Part shown: positions 42,978 through 51,918 of the stretch, piece after piece
Position numbering within the stretch: position 1 is the first letter of the stretch
How the letters are laid out: each line of letters begins with the position of its first letter
From: Microbacterium hydrocarbonoxydans
Lineage (GTDB): Bacteria; Actinomycetota; Actinomycetes; Actinomycetales; Microbacteriaceae
Direction: 5' to 3'
DNA: 64,000 bases
NCBI RefSeq assembly: GCF_904831005.1
Contig: NZ_LR882982.1
Span: 2,542,001 to 2,606,000, forward strand
Translations under genes and position numbers: made by a program
The notes under the pieces: generated by a model
Told to the model about the DNA's origin: nothing
Seen by the model: only the letters and a program-made list of their open reading frames with translations
Databases searched by the model: none

Positions 42978-43852
42978 GCGCGACGCGCCTCTCTCAGCGA
43001 GAAGACCCCGCCGGGTCTCACCAGCAGTACGACGACCAGCAGCACGAGCACGCCGATGGGAGCGACCGTGGCGCCGAGATAGCCGGTGACGAGCGTCATG
43101 GCGACACCGACCACGAGCCCGCCGAGCAGTGCTCCGACCGGTGAATCGAGGCCTCCGACCACCGCGACGGCGAAGGCGTAGACGAAGAGCATGTCGGTGG
43201 AATACGGGTTCAACCCCAGCTCTGTGGGCACCAGCAGGATGGCGGCGAGCGCGGCGACCGCACTCGACAGCATCCATCCGATCGTCACCATCCTGTTCAC
43301 CCGCACCCCGAGCACCCGCGACACCTCGGGGGAGAAGGCGGCTGCTCGCAGCTGCAGGCCGAGCGAGGTGCGGGTGAACAGAACAGCGAGTACGGCCATC
43401 ATCGACAGGGCGACGACGAGGATGAACAGGTCGTTGGGGGAGAGCAGCGGCACTCCGCCGATCACGATCGGGGCGTCGTCGAAAGGTGCTGCCATCGGCC
43501 GATACTGCGGGCCGAACAGGATGCCGAGGATCGACTGCAGCACCATCACGAGACCGATCGCCACGATCACCCCGGTCAGCGGCGACGAGTGGGGCGCGAA
43601 CCGCATGACTCCGCGTTCGACGATCAATCCCACGACAGCACCGGCGACGAGTCCTGCGCCGAGGCCTGCGAAGTAGTTGCCGGTGAGGGCGCCGACCGCG
43701 AAGGCCGCATAGGTGGCGACGAGCGCCATGGCGCCCTGGGCGAAGTTGATGATGCGGGCGGCCCGCCAGATCAGCACGAGCGACAGTGCGAACAGCGCAA
43801 AGATCGCACCGCGGGCGAGGCCCGTGGCGAACAGGAAGGCGAGTCGATCCAT
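42974..43852 (-). CDS. LivH-type ABC permease
   Basis: A 292-aa membrane permease with about eight helices. Signatures are GLARGAIFALFALSLVLIWRAA, NFAQGAMALVATY and AFAVAVVGGLDSPVGALLGGL. It forms the channel with the LivM-type partner. Confidence 0.93.
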   Translation of the reverse strand: MDRLAFLFATGLARGAIFALFALSLVLIWRAARIINFAQGAMALVATYAAFAVGALTGNYFAGLGAGLVAGAVVGLIVERGVMRFAPHSSPLTGVIVAIGLVMVLQSILGILFGPQYRPMAAPFDDAPIVIGGVPLLSPNDLFILVVALSMMAVLAVLFTRTSLGLQLRAAAFSPEVSRVLGVRVNRMVTIGWMLSSAVAALAAILLVPTELGLNPYSTDMLFVYAFAVAVVGGLDSPVGALLGGLVVGVAMTLVTGYLGATVAPIGVLVLLVVVLLVRPGGVFSLREARRA

Positions 43853-44586
43853 CAGAACCCCAGGTAGGCGTGGCGGAGGGCGGCGTCTGCGGTCAGGTCG
43901 GATGCCGCAGCATCCGCCACGACGTGCCCGAGGTCGAGAACCACACCTCGATCGGCGATCGAAAGGGCGCCCGTGACGTTCTGCTCGGCGAGGAGCACGG
44001 TGATGCCGCGCTGCTCGGCGGCATCGCGCAGGGTGGTCATGAGCTGGGCCACCACGAGAGGCGCGAGACCGAGCGACGGCTCATCGAGAGCGAGCAGACG
44101 AGGTTCCGAGACGAGCGCGCGTCCCAGGGCGAGCATCTGCCGCTCGCCGCCCGAGAGCTGGTGGCCATCGGCCCCACGGCGCCGGGCCAGCGGCTCGAAC
44201 ATGTCGTAGATCTCGTGGATCGCCCGCTCACGCGCGGCTCCCCTATGGCGCCAGAGGGCACCCAGTCGCAGGTTCTCGTCGACCGTGAGCTCGGCGACCA
44301 CGCTCTGCCCCTCGGGAACCAGGGCGACGCCTCGGCGGGCTCTGTCTTCGGTGCGCAGCGGCACGAGATCGACGCCGTCGAGCATGATGGTCCCGGATGC
44401 GAGCGGTACGAGCCCCGCGAGCGTCCTCAGCAGCGTCGTCTTTCCCGCCCCGTTGGCACCGAGCAGCGCGACCACCTCTCCGGGGCGCAGATCGATCGTG
44501 ATCCCGTGCAGCACAGGGGCGCCGCCGTATCCCACCGTGAGATCGGCGATCCCGAGGGCAGCACCCGCCGTGGTCATCGAGGTCAT
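43852..44586 (-). CDS. LivF-type ABC ATPase
   Basis: A 244-aa ATPase. Walker A GANGAGKTTLLRTLAG, signature LSGGERQMLALGRAL, Walker B LLALDEPSLGLAPLVV, H-loop in VLLAEQNV. The ATG overlaps the livG-type stop by 4 nt. Confidence 0.94.
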   Translation of the reverse strand: MTSMTTAGAALGIADLTVGYGGAPVLHGITIDLRPGEVVALLGANGAGKTTLLRTLAGLVPLASGTIMLDGVDLVPLRTEDRARRGVALVPEGQSVVAELTVDENLRLGALWRHRGAARERAIHEIYDMFEPLARRRGADGHQLSGGERQMLALGRALVSEPRLLALDEPSLGLAPLVVAQLMTTLRDAAEQRGITVLLAEQNVTGALSIADRGVVLDLGHVVADAAASDLTADAALRHAYLGF

Positions 44587-45335
44587 GCCGCCGTCTCCTC
44601 TGCACCGTCGACGCGAATGCCGAGATACGCCTCTTCGACGCGCGGATCCCGTCGCACCTCATCGGGGTGTCCGTGCGCGATGACCCGGCCGAAGTCGAGC
44701 ACCACGATGCGGTCCGCGACGCCCATGACGAAGTCGACGTGGTGTTCGACGAGCAGCACCGCGCAGCCGGCGTCCGCCACCCGACGTACGGTGCCTGCGA
44801 GCGTATCGATGTCATCGGCGCCGAGTCCGCCGGCCGGTTCGTCGAGCAGCAGCAGCGAGGGCTGCGAGACGAGTGCTCTGGCGAGGGCGACGCGCTTGCG
44901 GTCGGGATACGCGAGCGCAGCGACCGGTCGATCGGCCAGCGCCGAGAGGTCGAGCTCCTCGAGCTGCGCGCTCACGACCGTCTCCGCATCGGCGCCGCCC
45001 GCGATCGGCAGGCGCACGTTGTCGCGCACGCTGAGAGTGCCGAAGAGCCCGAGGCCCTGCAATGTGCGCGAGACCCCGCGTCTCGTGAGTCGCGAGGTGC
45101 GGTTCGGCGCCTCGGCACCGTCGAGGCCGATCGAGCCACGCATCTTCACGAGACCGCAGATGGCGTTGAAGACCGTGGTCTTGCCCGCTCCGTTGGGGCC
45201 GATCAAGGCGACGATCTCGCCGGGCCGCAGGTCGAAAGAGACATCGTCGACGGCGGTCAGACCGCCGAACCTGACGGTGAGATGACTCACCTCGAGACGC
45301 GGCTGCTGCTCTGAGTGCGGGGTGTTCGGATACAT
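44583..45335 (-). CDS. LivG-type ABC ATPase
   Basis: A 250-aa ATPase. Walker A GPNGAGKTTVFNAICG, signature near ALAYPDRKRVALARAL (Q/LSGG degenerated to LAYPD), Walker B LLLLDEPAGGLGADD, H-loop in VLLVEHHV. The altered signature loop is unusual. The ATG is preferred to a GTG 6 nt upstream on RBS spacing (AAGAGG). First gene of the five-gene importer operon, 42 nt from operator 3. Confidence 0.9.
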   Translation of the reverse strand: MYPNTPHSEQQPRLEVSHLTVRFGGLTAVDDVSFDLRPGEIVALIGPNGAGKTTVFNAICGLVKMRGSIGLDGAEAPNRTSRLTRRGVSRTLQGLGLFGTLSVRDNVRLPIAGGADAETVVSAQLEELDLSALADRPVAALAYPDRKRVALARALVSQPSLLLLDEPAGGLGADDIDTLAGTVRRVADAGCAVLLVEHHVDFVMGVADRIVVLDFGRVIAHGHPDEVRRDPRVEEAYLGIRVDGAEETAA

Positions 45336-45376
45336 CGGCACCTCTTCGTGTCGCTGGTTCGACCACTGTACATCAG

Positions 45377-45394
45377 AAACCGACTGGGCGGTAT
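45377..45394 (-). promoter_or_regulatory. regulon operator 3, importer operon
   Basis: Minus-strand reading ATACCGCCCAGTCGGTTT. It is 42-59 nt upstream of the livG-type start, the correct place to repress the importer. It differs from operator 1 at two positions. Confidence 0.68.
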
Positions 45395-45436
45395 GTTCTT
45401 GTTGCAGACCGCTGCGGACAAGGGATGTCGGGGTAC

Positions 45437-46171
45437 TCAGCGGTGCGGGATTCCGGCGATCATGCCGCCGTCGACGACGAACTCGGCACCGCTCGTGAAC
45501 GACGACGCGTCGCCGGCGAGGAACACGATCGTCCCCGCCAGGTCGTCGGGCTCACCCGGTCGACCGAGCGGTATGTCGAGGTGCGCGGGATCGATGCGCG
45601 ACGTCATCGACGTGTTGATGAAGCCGGGATGCACGGAGTTCACACGGATGCCGAAGGGTCCGAGCTCGACCGCGAGAGAGGCCGCCAGCCCGCGCACGCC
45701 GAACTTCGCCGCGGTGTACCCGTGCAGACCGGGGCTGCCGCGCATGCCCTCGACCGACGAGATGTTGATGATCGAGCCGCGGCGCTGCTGCTTCATGACG
45801 GGCACCACGGCGCGGCATCCGAAGAACGTCCCCGTGAGGTTCACCGCGATCACGGCGTTCCACTTCTCGGTCGTGAGGTGCTCGATCGGTGCGGCGTTCG
45901 CGATGCCTGCGTTGTTGACCAGCACGTCGAGCGAGCCGAACGCCGCCACGGCACCGTCGACCGCCTGTGCCCACTGCACCTCGTCGGTGACGTCGAGCGG
46001 CACGAACAGCGCGCGCTCTCCCAGCTCGTGCGCCAGAGCTCGTCCCTCGTCGTGCAGCACATCGGCGACGACGACTCGGGCCCCCGCGAGATGCAGTGCC
46101 CTGACATAGGCCGCACCGATGCCGCGAGCGCCGCCCGTGACGAGCGCGACGCGGCCGCCCAGATCACTCAC
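45437..46171 (-). CDS. SDR oxidoreductase (hydroxysteroid/3-hydroxyacyl type)
   Basis: A 244-aa classical SDR. TGGARGIGAAYV, NNAGIAN, NISSVEGMRG and Y-x3-K in GYTAAKFGV. It ends DGGMIAGIPHR. The GTG start overlaps the upstream quinone-oxidoreductase stop (GTGA). Last gene of the SDR-tetR-qor-sdr operon. Substrate unknown; a secondary alcohol intermediate is likely. Confidence 0.88.
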   Translation of the reverse strand: MSDLGGRVALVTGGARGIGAAYVRALHLAGARVVVADVLHDEGRALAHELGERALFVPLDVTDEVQWAQAVDGAVAAFGSLDVLVNNAGIANAAPIEHLTTEKWNAVIAVNLTGTFFGCRAVVPVMKQQRRGSIINISSVEGMRGSPGLHGYTAAKFGVRGLAASLAVELGPFGIRVNSVHPGFINTSMTSRIDPAHLDIPLGRPGEPDDLAGTIVFLAGDASSFTSGAEFVVDGGMIAGIPHR

Positions 46172-47175
46172 GCCTCGACCTCGATCACCACTCGACCCAC
46201 CGTGGCACCTGACGCCAGGGCCGTGATGGCAGAGGGTGCCTCCGCGAAGGGCACGACATGATCGACGACAGGCGAGATGAGGCGCTCCTCGAACAGACGG
46301 ATGAGGTCGGCGTGGGCCTCGTCGACGAGGTCGGGTCGCCGCTCCTGGTACAGACCCCAGTACAGCCCGAGCACGGCGTAGTTCTTCACGAGGGCGTGGT
46401 TCACCGCGAGCTGCGGTATCTCGCCACTCGCGAAGCCGATCACGACGATGCGCCCCTCGAACGCCACCACCCGTGTCGAGGCGGCGAAGGCCGCACCGCC
46501 CACCGGGTCGAACACCACGTCGGCGCCGTGCCCGCCGGTGAGGCGCTTGACCTCGGAGACGATGTCGTCGCTGCGCAGGATCACGTGCTCTGCGCCCGAG
46601 GCGCGAGCGGTCTCGGCCTTGGCCTCGGATCCGACGACCCCGATGACCCGTGCGCCCGCTGCCGCGCCCAGCTGCACGGCCGAGGCGCCCACGCCTCCCG
46701 CGGCGGCATGCACGAGCAGCCACTCGCCCGCTCGCAGCTCGGCCCTGCGGTGCAGCGCGAACCACGAGGTCTGGTACGCGATGTTGAGCCCCGCAGCGGC
46801 CACGAAGCCGAAGTCGTCGGGGATCCCATGCACCGCAGCGACATCGACCGCCGCATACTCGGCGAGCACGCCGATCTTGCCCGCGACCACCCGGTCTCCC
46901 ACGACGTGGGTCGTGACGCCCGACCCCACGGCGGCCACGGTGCCGCTGCACTCGATACCGGGAGTGAAGGGCAGCTCGGGCTTCACCTGGTACTCGCCGC
47001 GCGCCAGCAGCACGTCGGGGAAGTTCGCCGCGACTGCCGCGACTCTGATGAGCACCTCCCCCTCGGCAGGAGTAGGAGTGGGCACCGTCTGCAGGGTCAG
47101 CGCATCAGCCGGCTCGCCCAGACGGGTGACCTGCCAGGCGCGCATCGATGCGGGGATCTCAGGGGTCGACGACAT
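46168..47175 (-). CDS. NADPH:quinone oxidoreductase-family zinc-independent MDR protein
   Basis: A 335-aa medium-chain reductase of the quinone oxidoreductase/enoyl reductase branch. GEVLIRVAAVAANFPDVLLARG at the start, HAAAGGVGASAVQLGAAAGARVIGVV cofactor site, no zinc-ligand cysteines. Human ACAD-neighbour and Qor-like enzymes reduce an enoyl or quinone substrate with NADPH. Overlaps the tetR gene by 17 nt. Confidence 0.88.
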   Translation of the reverse strand: MSSTPEIPASMRAWQVTRLGEPADALTLQTVPTPTPAEGEVLIRVAAVAANFPDVLLARGEYQVKPELPFTPGIECSGTVAAVGSGVTTHVVGDRVVAGKIGVLAEYAAVDVAAVHGIPDDFGFVAAAGLNIAYQTSWFALHRRAELRAGEWLLVHAAAGGVGASAVQLGAAAGARVIGVVGSEAKAETARASGAEHVILRSDDIVSEVKRLTGGHGADVVFDPVGGAAFAASTRVVAFEGRIVVIGFASGEIPQLAVNHALVKNYAVLGLYWGLYQERRPDLVDEAHADLIRLFEERLISPVVDHVVPFAEAPSAITALASGATVGRVVIEVEA

Positions 47176-47752
47176 CCGTTCTCCTCAAGCCGGCGAGGAA
47201 CAGGTCGGTGATCTGCTCGGCGATGAGCGTCTTCCCTTCCGGTCCCTCGGGTGAATACCAGTGCGACAGGTAGTGCACATCACTGAAGAAGTGAGCGACG
47301 AGCAGGGCCACCGGGATGTCATCACGGAAGAGCCCCTCACGTCGGCCGCGCTCGATGAGGGCGGCGAACTCGTCGTGATACCCGCGACGACGACGAGTGA
47401 CGTCCTGCTGCCGCGGCGCCGAGAGCATGTTCATGCTGCGGAAGAACACCGCACCTTCGGCGATGTGGTCGATCGACGTCTCGAGCACGTCGACGCAGGC
47501 GGCGCGCAGCACCTCGTCGGTCTCTCCGCCGCGTGCGATGATCTCGTCGAGATGCGCCTTCTGCAGCGACAGCAGGCTGTCGTAGATGCCGAAGAGCAGG
47601 TCGTCCTTCGATTCGAAGTAGTGGTACATCGCGCCTTTGGTGACGCCGGCCGCCTCGACGATCTGCTGCACGCTCGTGTTCGCGTACCCGCGGGTGGCGA
47701 ACAGCTCGACGGCGGCGCGAGTGACGTCTTCTGCGACGTGTGAATCCTTCAT
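47159..47752 (-). CDS. TetR/AcrR regulator, probable master regulator of the ATACCG regulon
   Basis: A 197-aa TetR protein. HTH ATRGYANTSVQQIVEAAGV followed by TKGAMYHYFESKDDLLFGIYD. The C-terminal part DEVLRAACVDVLETSIDHIAEG resembles KstR2-type acyl-CoA-responsive regulators. It is the second gene of the operon behind operator 4, so autoregulation is expected, and it is the simplest candidate to bind all four sites. Inducer probably an acyl-CoA of the pathway. Confidence 0.87.
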   Translation of the reverse strand: MKDSHVAEDVTRAAVELFATRGYANTSVQQIVEAAGVTKGAMYHYFESKDDLLFGIYDSLLSLQKAHLDEIIARGGETDEVLRAACVDVLETSIDHIAEGAVFFRSMNMLSAPRQQDVTRRRRGYHDEFAALIERGRREGLFRDDIPVALLVAHFFSDVHYLSHWYSPEGPEGKTLIAEQITDLFLAGLRRTDVVDP

Positions 47753-47798
47753 GTGCTCATCTTTCCGCGAATCGCGTGCCTGCGCCGAATGCGCCGTG

Positions 47799-48539
47799 TC
47801 AGAGGGGACGGATGCCGGCGCCGCCGTCGATCACGACGGTCTGCCCCGTGATCCAGTCGGCGTCCGCCGACAGCAGGAACGCGACGGGACCGGCGACGTC
47901 GTCGGGCTCGCCGAGGCGGGCGAGCGGATATGCGGCGGAGGCTTCGGCCTCGTGCCCCTCGTAGAGCGCACGCGCGAACGCCGTCTTGATCACGGCGGGC
48001 GCGACGGCGTTGACCCGCACCCGGGGTGCGAGTTCGAAGGCCAGCTGCGCGGTGAGGTTGATCAGGGCAGCTTTCGAGATGCCGTAGAAGGCGATGCCCG
48101 GGCTCGCACTGAGACCCGCGACCGACGCCACGTTGACCACGCTGCGGCTGAGGCCCGCAGCGAGTGCCGCGCGGGTCCAGTCGAGTGCCGCGACCACATT
48201 GACCTCGAGGATCTTGCGGGCAGCGTCTGCGTCGACATCGACGATCGGCCCGTAGACGGGGTTGATCCCCGTGTTGTTCACCAGATGGTCGAGGCGCCCA
48301 TGGCGCTCGGCGATGTGGGCGAAGACCTGGGCGCGGTGGTCCGCATCGTCGCTCCGACCGGCCACGGCCGACGCCGACGGCCCCAGCTCTGCCACCGCGG
48401 CGTCGAGCGACTCCTGCTTTCGGCCCGTGATCACCACCGACCCGCCTTCGTCGACGATGCGTCTCGCGATCGCGAAGCCGATGCCGCGACTCGCTCCTGT
48501 GACCAGGGTGATCGTGTCGTCGAAGCGTGCTGTCGACAT
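47799..48539 (-). CDS. SDR oxidoreductase, first gene of the tetR operon
   Basis: A 246-aa SDR: TGASRGIGFAIARR, NNTGINPVYG (Thr replaces Ala of NNAG), NVASVAGLS and YGISKAALIN. It ends DGGAGIRPL. The inner ATG (MSTARF) was chosen because GAGGAGG lies 7 nt upstream; the outer ATG lies within operator 4. It may be an LvaD-like reductase of a 4-oxoacyl-CoA, but this is speculation. Confidence 0.87.
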   Translation of the reverse strand: MSTARFDDTITLVTGASRGIGFAIARRIVDEGGSVVITGRKQESLDAAVAELGPSASAVAGRSDDADHRAQVFAHIAERHGRLDHLVNNTGINPVYGPIVDVDADAARKILEVNVVAALDWTRAALAAGLSRSVVNVASVAGLSASPGIAFYGISKAALINLTAQLAFELAPRVRVNAVAPAVIKTAFARALYEGHEAEASAAYPLARLGEPDDVAGPVAFLLSADADWITGQTVVIDGGAGIRPL

Positions 48540-48558
48540 GGCGCCTCCTCGCGCATTC

Positions 48559-48576
48559 ATACCGTCCGGTCGGTTT
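48559..48576 (-). promoter_or_regulatory. regulon operator 4, SDR-tetR operon
   Basis: ATACCGTCCGGTCGGTTT, 20 nt upstream of the SDR start. It has the same half sites as operators 1-3 and lies immediately before the operon that contains the tetR gene. Confidence 0.7.
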
Positions 48577-48608
48577 GCGCAACTCTAGCACGCGCTAAGA
48601 CGGTGCGA

Positions 48609-50201
48609 TCAGCTGACGCGGGCTCCCGCGACGTAGGTCGCCCTCACCACCGTCTCAGCGAGCTCTGCAGACGTGACCGTGAGGGGATCGCGGTCGACCA
48701 CGATGAAGTCGGCGAACAGACCGGGACTCAGCGTGCCCACCTCGTGATCGCTGAAGAGCTGCCACGCGGCGTTGCTCGTGTGGGCCAGAAGCGCCTGTTC
48801 ACGCGTCACCACCGTGCCACCCGGCATCCGGAAGCCATTGCGGGTCGTGCGAGTCTCGGCGACCGCCATGTTGCGGAACGGTTCGGTCGGTGTCACCCAG
48901 CCGTCGTTGTGGAAGGTCGCCCGATGGCCGGCGGCGAACGCCGCTCCCGCATCCGCCCAGGCGCCGCCCCGATCTGCACCGAACAGATCGTCGACCAGCA
49001 CCTCGCCCCAGTAGGTGATGTGGTCGACGAAGATGCTGACGGTGACCCCGAGCGCCGCCGCTCGTTCGAACTGCCGGGCCGTCATGGCTCCGCAGTGCTC
49101 GAGCCGGAATCGGTGGTCGATCAGCGAGTGACGGCCGATGATCTGCTCGTACACGTCGAGCGTCGACTCGATCGCGAGGTCGCCGTGCGCATGACACGCG
49201 AGCTGCCAGCCTGCCGCGGCGTAGGGCTCGGCGATCTCGAGCAGCTGAGCGGACGTGTAGTTCGCGTGACCGACATGGTGGGGTTCCAGGCCGAGGTTCC
49301 GCGTCGCCTCGGTGTCGAGATAGGGGAACGACGTGGCGACATTGCCGATCCAGGGCGAGCCGTCCGACCAGGTCTTCACGCCGGTCTGCCGGAACATCGG
49401 GTCATCGCCGCCTCGTGTCGCCGGGCGTCCTCCCTCGCGCGAGATCTCGTACCAGCGCAGCCGCACCGGCAGCGATCCCTCCGCGACGAGCACGTCGACC
49501 AGGGGAGTCAGCGCAGCGCTCCACGAGAGGTCGGACAGCGTCGTGATCCCGCGCGCTGCGAGTTCACGCAGATGGCTCGTGAACAATCGCGGGAGGTCTC
49601 GCTGAGCGGTCGCGAGCAGCGGGGCCACGACCATGCCGACCGCCGCCTCTTCGACCGCGACTCCCGAGAGCTCCCCCTCGGGCGTGCGACCGAAGGATGC
49701 ACCGATCGGGTCGGGCGTCTCGCGATCCAGACCTGCGGCGAGCGCGGCGGCGCTGTTGAAGTATGCCGAATGACCTGAGTTGTGGATGACGACCAGAGGG
49801 ACGTCACCGGCGAGATCGTCCAACAGGCGCCGATCCGGGTCCGGGAGCCCCCGCTGCAGCAGCGCATCCCATCCGTTCGCGAAGACAGCGCCCTCGGCAT
49901 CCTGCACCGCTGTGCGCAGCGCTCGCAGCACGCCGTCGGCATCGTCGATCGTCACCGGCCTGATGTCGACCACGAGGTCGGAGAGCAGGATGGCGGAGAA
50001 GGCGGGATGCCCGTGCGGCTCGATCAGGCCGGGCATGACCCAGCCGTCGAGCACCGTCTTCTCGGAATCGGGATGGGTGCGTGCCAGTTCAGCGGCCGTG
50101 CCGACGGCGACGACTCGGCCGCTGTCGACGGCGATCGCCTCGACCTCGGCGTCGATCACCGGAGCGAACGGGCGGATGCGTCCGAGGAAGACAGTCGTCA
50201 T
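48609..50201 (-). CDS. amidohydrolase, YtcJ-like
   Basis: A 530-aa metal-dependent amidohydrolase-superfamily enzyme. Metal ligands: GLIEPHGHPAF (HxH), CHAHGDLAI and FRLEHCGAMT (His). DGSPWIG carries the catalytic region and the final LFADFIVVDRDPLTV closes the small domain. No signal peptide. Divergent from DUF1801 gene. YtcJ-type enzymes hydrolyse various amides and carbamates; the substrate is not inferable. Confidence 0.88.
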   Translation of the reverse strand: MTTVFLGRIRPFAPVIDAEVEAIAVDSGRVVAVGTAAELARTHPDSEKTVLDGWVMPGLIEPHGHPAFSAILLSDLVVDIRPVTIDDADGVLRALRTAVQDAEGAVFANGWDALLQRGLPDPDRRLLDDLAGDVPLVVIHNSGHSAYFNSAAALAAGLDRETPDPIGASFGRTPEGELSGVAVEEAAVGMVVAPLLATAQRDLPRLFTSHLRELAARGITTLSDLSWSAALTPLVDVLVAEGSLPVRLRWYEISREGGRPATRGGDDPMFRQTGVKTWSDGSPWIGNVATSFPYLDTEATRNLGLEPHHVGHANYTSAQLLEIAEPYAAAGWQLACHAHGDLAIESTLDVYEQIIGRHSLIDHRFRLEHCGAMTARQFERAAALGVTVSIFVDHITYWGEVLVDDLFGADRGGAWADAGAAFAAGHRATFHNDGWVTPTEPFRNMAVAETRTTRNGFRMPGGTVVTREQALLAHTSNAAWQLFSDHEVGTLSPGLFADFIVVDRDPLTVTSAELAETVVRATYVAGARVS

Positions 50202-50312
50202 GGCGTCAGTCTGGCAGCGATGCGCCGATCGATCACGAATCGAGAAGCGCGGCGATCCTCGGCATCCGTAGTGTGAGTCCCATCGCAGATCACACCGTGA
50301 AAGGAGTCGGCC

Positions 50313-50762
50313 ATGGCTGACAACGAGAAGAACTTCAGCGCCGAAGAGCGCGAGGCGATGAAAGAGGCCGCGGCCGACAAGCGCAAGTCGCGGTCGCGTG
50401 CGAAGAAGACTCCCGAAGAAGTGCGTGCCGAGGGTGTCGCAGACCTCGAGGCGGCGATCGCCAAGCTTCCGGATGACAAGGATCGCGAACTGTCGAAGGC
50501 ACTGCACGAACTCGTCACCGAAGTTGCCCCCGAGCTCATGCCGCGTACCTACTACGGCATGCCGGCGTGGGGGAAGGACGGCAAGGTGCTCTGCTTCTTC
50601 CAGCCGGCCAGCAAGTTCAAGGTCCGCTACGGCACCTTCGGCTTCGAACCCATCTCGAACCTCGACCAGGGCACGATGTGGCCGACCGCCTATGCGCTGC
50701 TCGATCTCTCAGCCGCGAACCGCAAGGCTCTCGCCGATCGCATCCGCCTCGCCGTCAGCTGA
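50313..50762 (+). CDS. DUF1801/YdhG-like protein
   Basis: A 149-aa cytoplasmic protein. Residues 1-45 are a highly charged helix (EEREAMKEAAADKRKSRSRA). The rest is a DUF1801 (YdhG-like, frataxin-fold) domain with TYYGMPAWGKDGKVLCFFQPA. Function is not established for the family. AAAGGAG gives a good RBS. Confidence 0.85.
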   Translation: MADNEKNFSAEEREAMKEAAADKRKSRSRAKKTPEEVRAEGVADLEAAIAKLPDDKDRELSKALHELVTEVAPELMPRTYYGMPAWGKDGKVLCFFQPASKFKVRYGTFGFEPISNLDQGTMWPTAYALLDLSAANRKALADRIRLAVS

Positions 50763-50802
50763 CGCCGTGCGCGGGCGGCAGCGCGGCAGTAGCGTGGATG
50801 CC

Positions 50803-51918
50803 GTGAGCACACTGCCGTTCCCCGCATCCGTGTACGCCGCTCGACTCCAGCGGGCGGCGTCCCTCGCCGCCGAGGCGGGGCTCGACGCGATCGTGGTCGG
50901 GCCCGGGCCCGATCTGCAGTATCTGGTCGGCGTCGAGGGCGACACGATCGAACGCCTCACTGCGCTCGTGCTCGGGCCCGATGTCGTGCCCACGATCGTC
51001 GTGCCGCGCATGGAGCTGGCGAAGGTCAGGGCCACTGCGGTCGGTGCGCTCGGCCTCGCCGTCTCCGACTGGGTCGACGGCGAGAACCCCTACGACCTCG
51101 TGGCGGAGGCCCTCGGCGGCGTCTCGAGATTGGGCGTGTCGGACGCACTGCCGGCGCTGCACGTGATTCCGCTCGCCGACCGGATCGGCGTGCGCGTCGA
51201 GCTCGCGACACCCGTGCTGCGCGAGAGTCGCATGATCAAGGATGCCGACGAGGTCGCCGAGCTGCGGCGGGCAGGTTCCGCGATCGACGCCGTGCATCGT
51301 CGTGTGCCCGAGTGGCTGCGCGCCGGGCGCACCGAGCGCGAGGTGGCGGCCGACATCGCCGAGGCCATCGTGGCCGAGGGACACCGCACCGTCGAGTTCG
51401 TCATCGTCGGCTCCGGTCCCCACGGCGCCGATCCCCATCATGAGGTCTCGGACCGCGTGATCGGCGAGGGCGAGATCGTCGTGGTCGACATCGGGGGTGC
51501 CGTGCCGAGCGGCTACAACTCCGACAGCACCCGCACCTACGTCGTGGGAGCCCCCGACAGCGAGGCCGCTGATCGTATCGCCGTGCTCGTCCGCGCCCAG
51601 CAGGCTGCGGTCGATGCCGTGCGCCCCGGGGCGACGGCCGAGCAGGTCGACGCCGCCGCCCGATCCGTGCTCACCGATGCAGGGCTGGGAGACGCCTTCC
51701 TGCACCGCACCGGTCACGGCATCGGCGTCTCGGTGCACGAAGAGCCCTACATCGCTCCCGGGAATGATCTGGTGCTGCGCGAGGGCATGGCCTTCAGCAT
51801 CGAACCCGGCATCTACTTCGCGGGCGAGTGGGGGGCACGCATCGAGGACATCGTCGTCGTCACCGCCGACGGCTGCGAGCGTCTCAACGTGGCTCAGCAC
51901 GACCTTCGCTCTGTCTGA
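50803..51918 (+). CDS. M24-family Xaa-Pro aminopeptidase (PepQ/PepP-like)
   Basis: A 371-aa metallopeptidase. N-terminal creatinase domain ([17 protein letters not shown]) and C-terminal pita-bread domain with the metal ligands: [20 protein letters not shown] (D, D), [17 protein letters not shown] (H), SIEPGIYF (E) and RIEDIVVV (E). It cleaves a residue before proline. The GTG start is weakly supported; a GTG 9 nt upstream is an alternative, and TAGCGT close by suggests a leaderless transcript. Its last 35 nt overlap the convergent ctaD. Confidence 0.92.
   Translation: MSTLPFPASVYAARLQRAASLAAEAGLDAIVVGPGPDLQYLVGVEGDTIERLTALVLGPDVVPTIVVPRMELAKVRATAVGALGLAVSDWVDGENPYDLVAEALGGVSRLGVSDALPALHVIPLADRIGVRVELATPVLRESRMIKDADEVAELRRAGSAIDAVHRRVPEWLRAGRTEREVAADIAEAIVAEGHRTVEFVIVGSGPHGADPHHEVSDRVIGEGEIVVVDIGGAVPSGYNSDSTRTYVVGAPDSEAADRIAVLVRAQQAAVDAVRPGATAEQVDAAARSVLTDAGLGDAFLHRTGHGIGVSVHEEPYIAPGNDLVLREGMAFSIEPGIYFAGEWGARIEDIVVVTADGCERLNVAQHDLRSV

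Noticed and set aside
41784..43082. 432-codon plus-strand frame opposite livM
   Set aside because: Shadow of the permease gene; low-complexity charged translation.
47637..49778. Very long plus-strand reading frame (713 codons) opposite the tetR, SDR and amidohydrolase genes
   Set aside because: It is Arg/Gly/Asp-rich with no domain and lies exactly opposite genes with clear motifs; long antisense frames are normal at this GC content.
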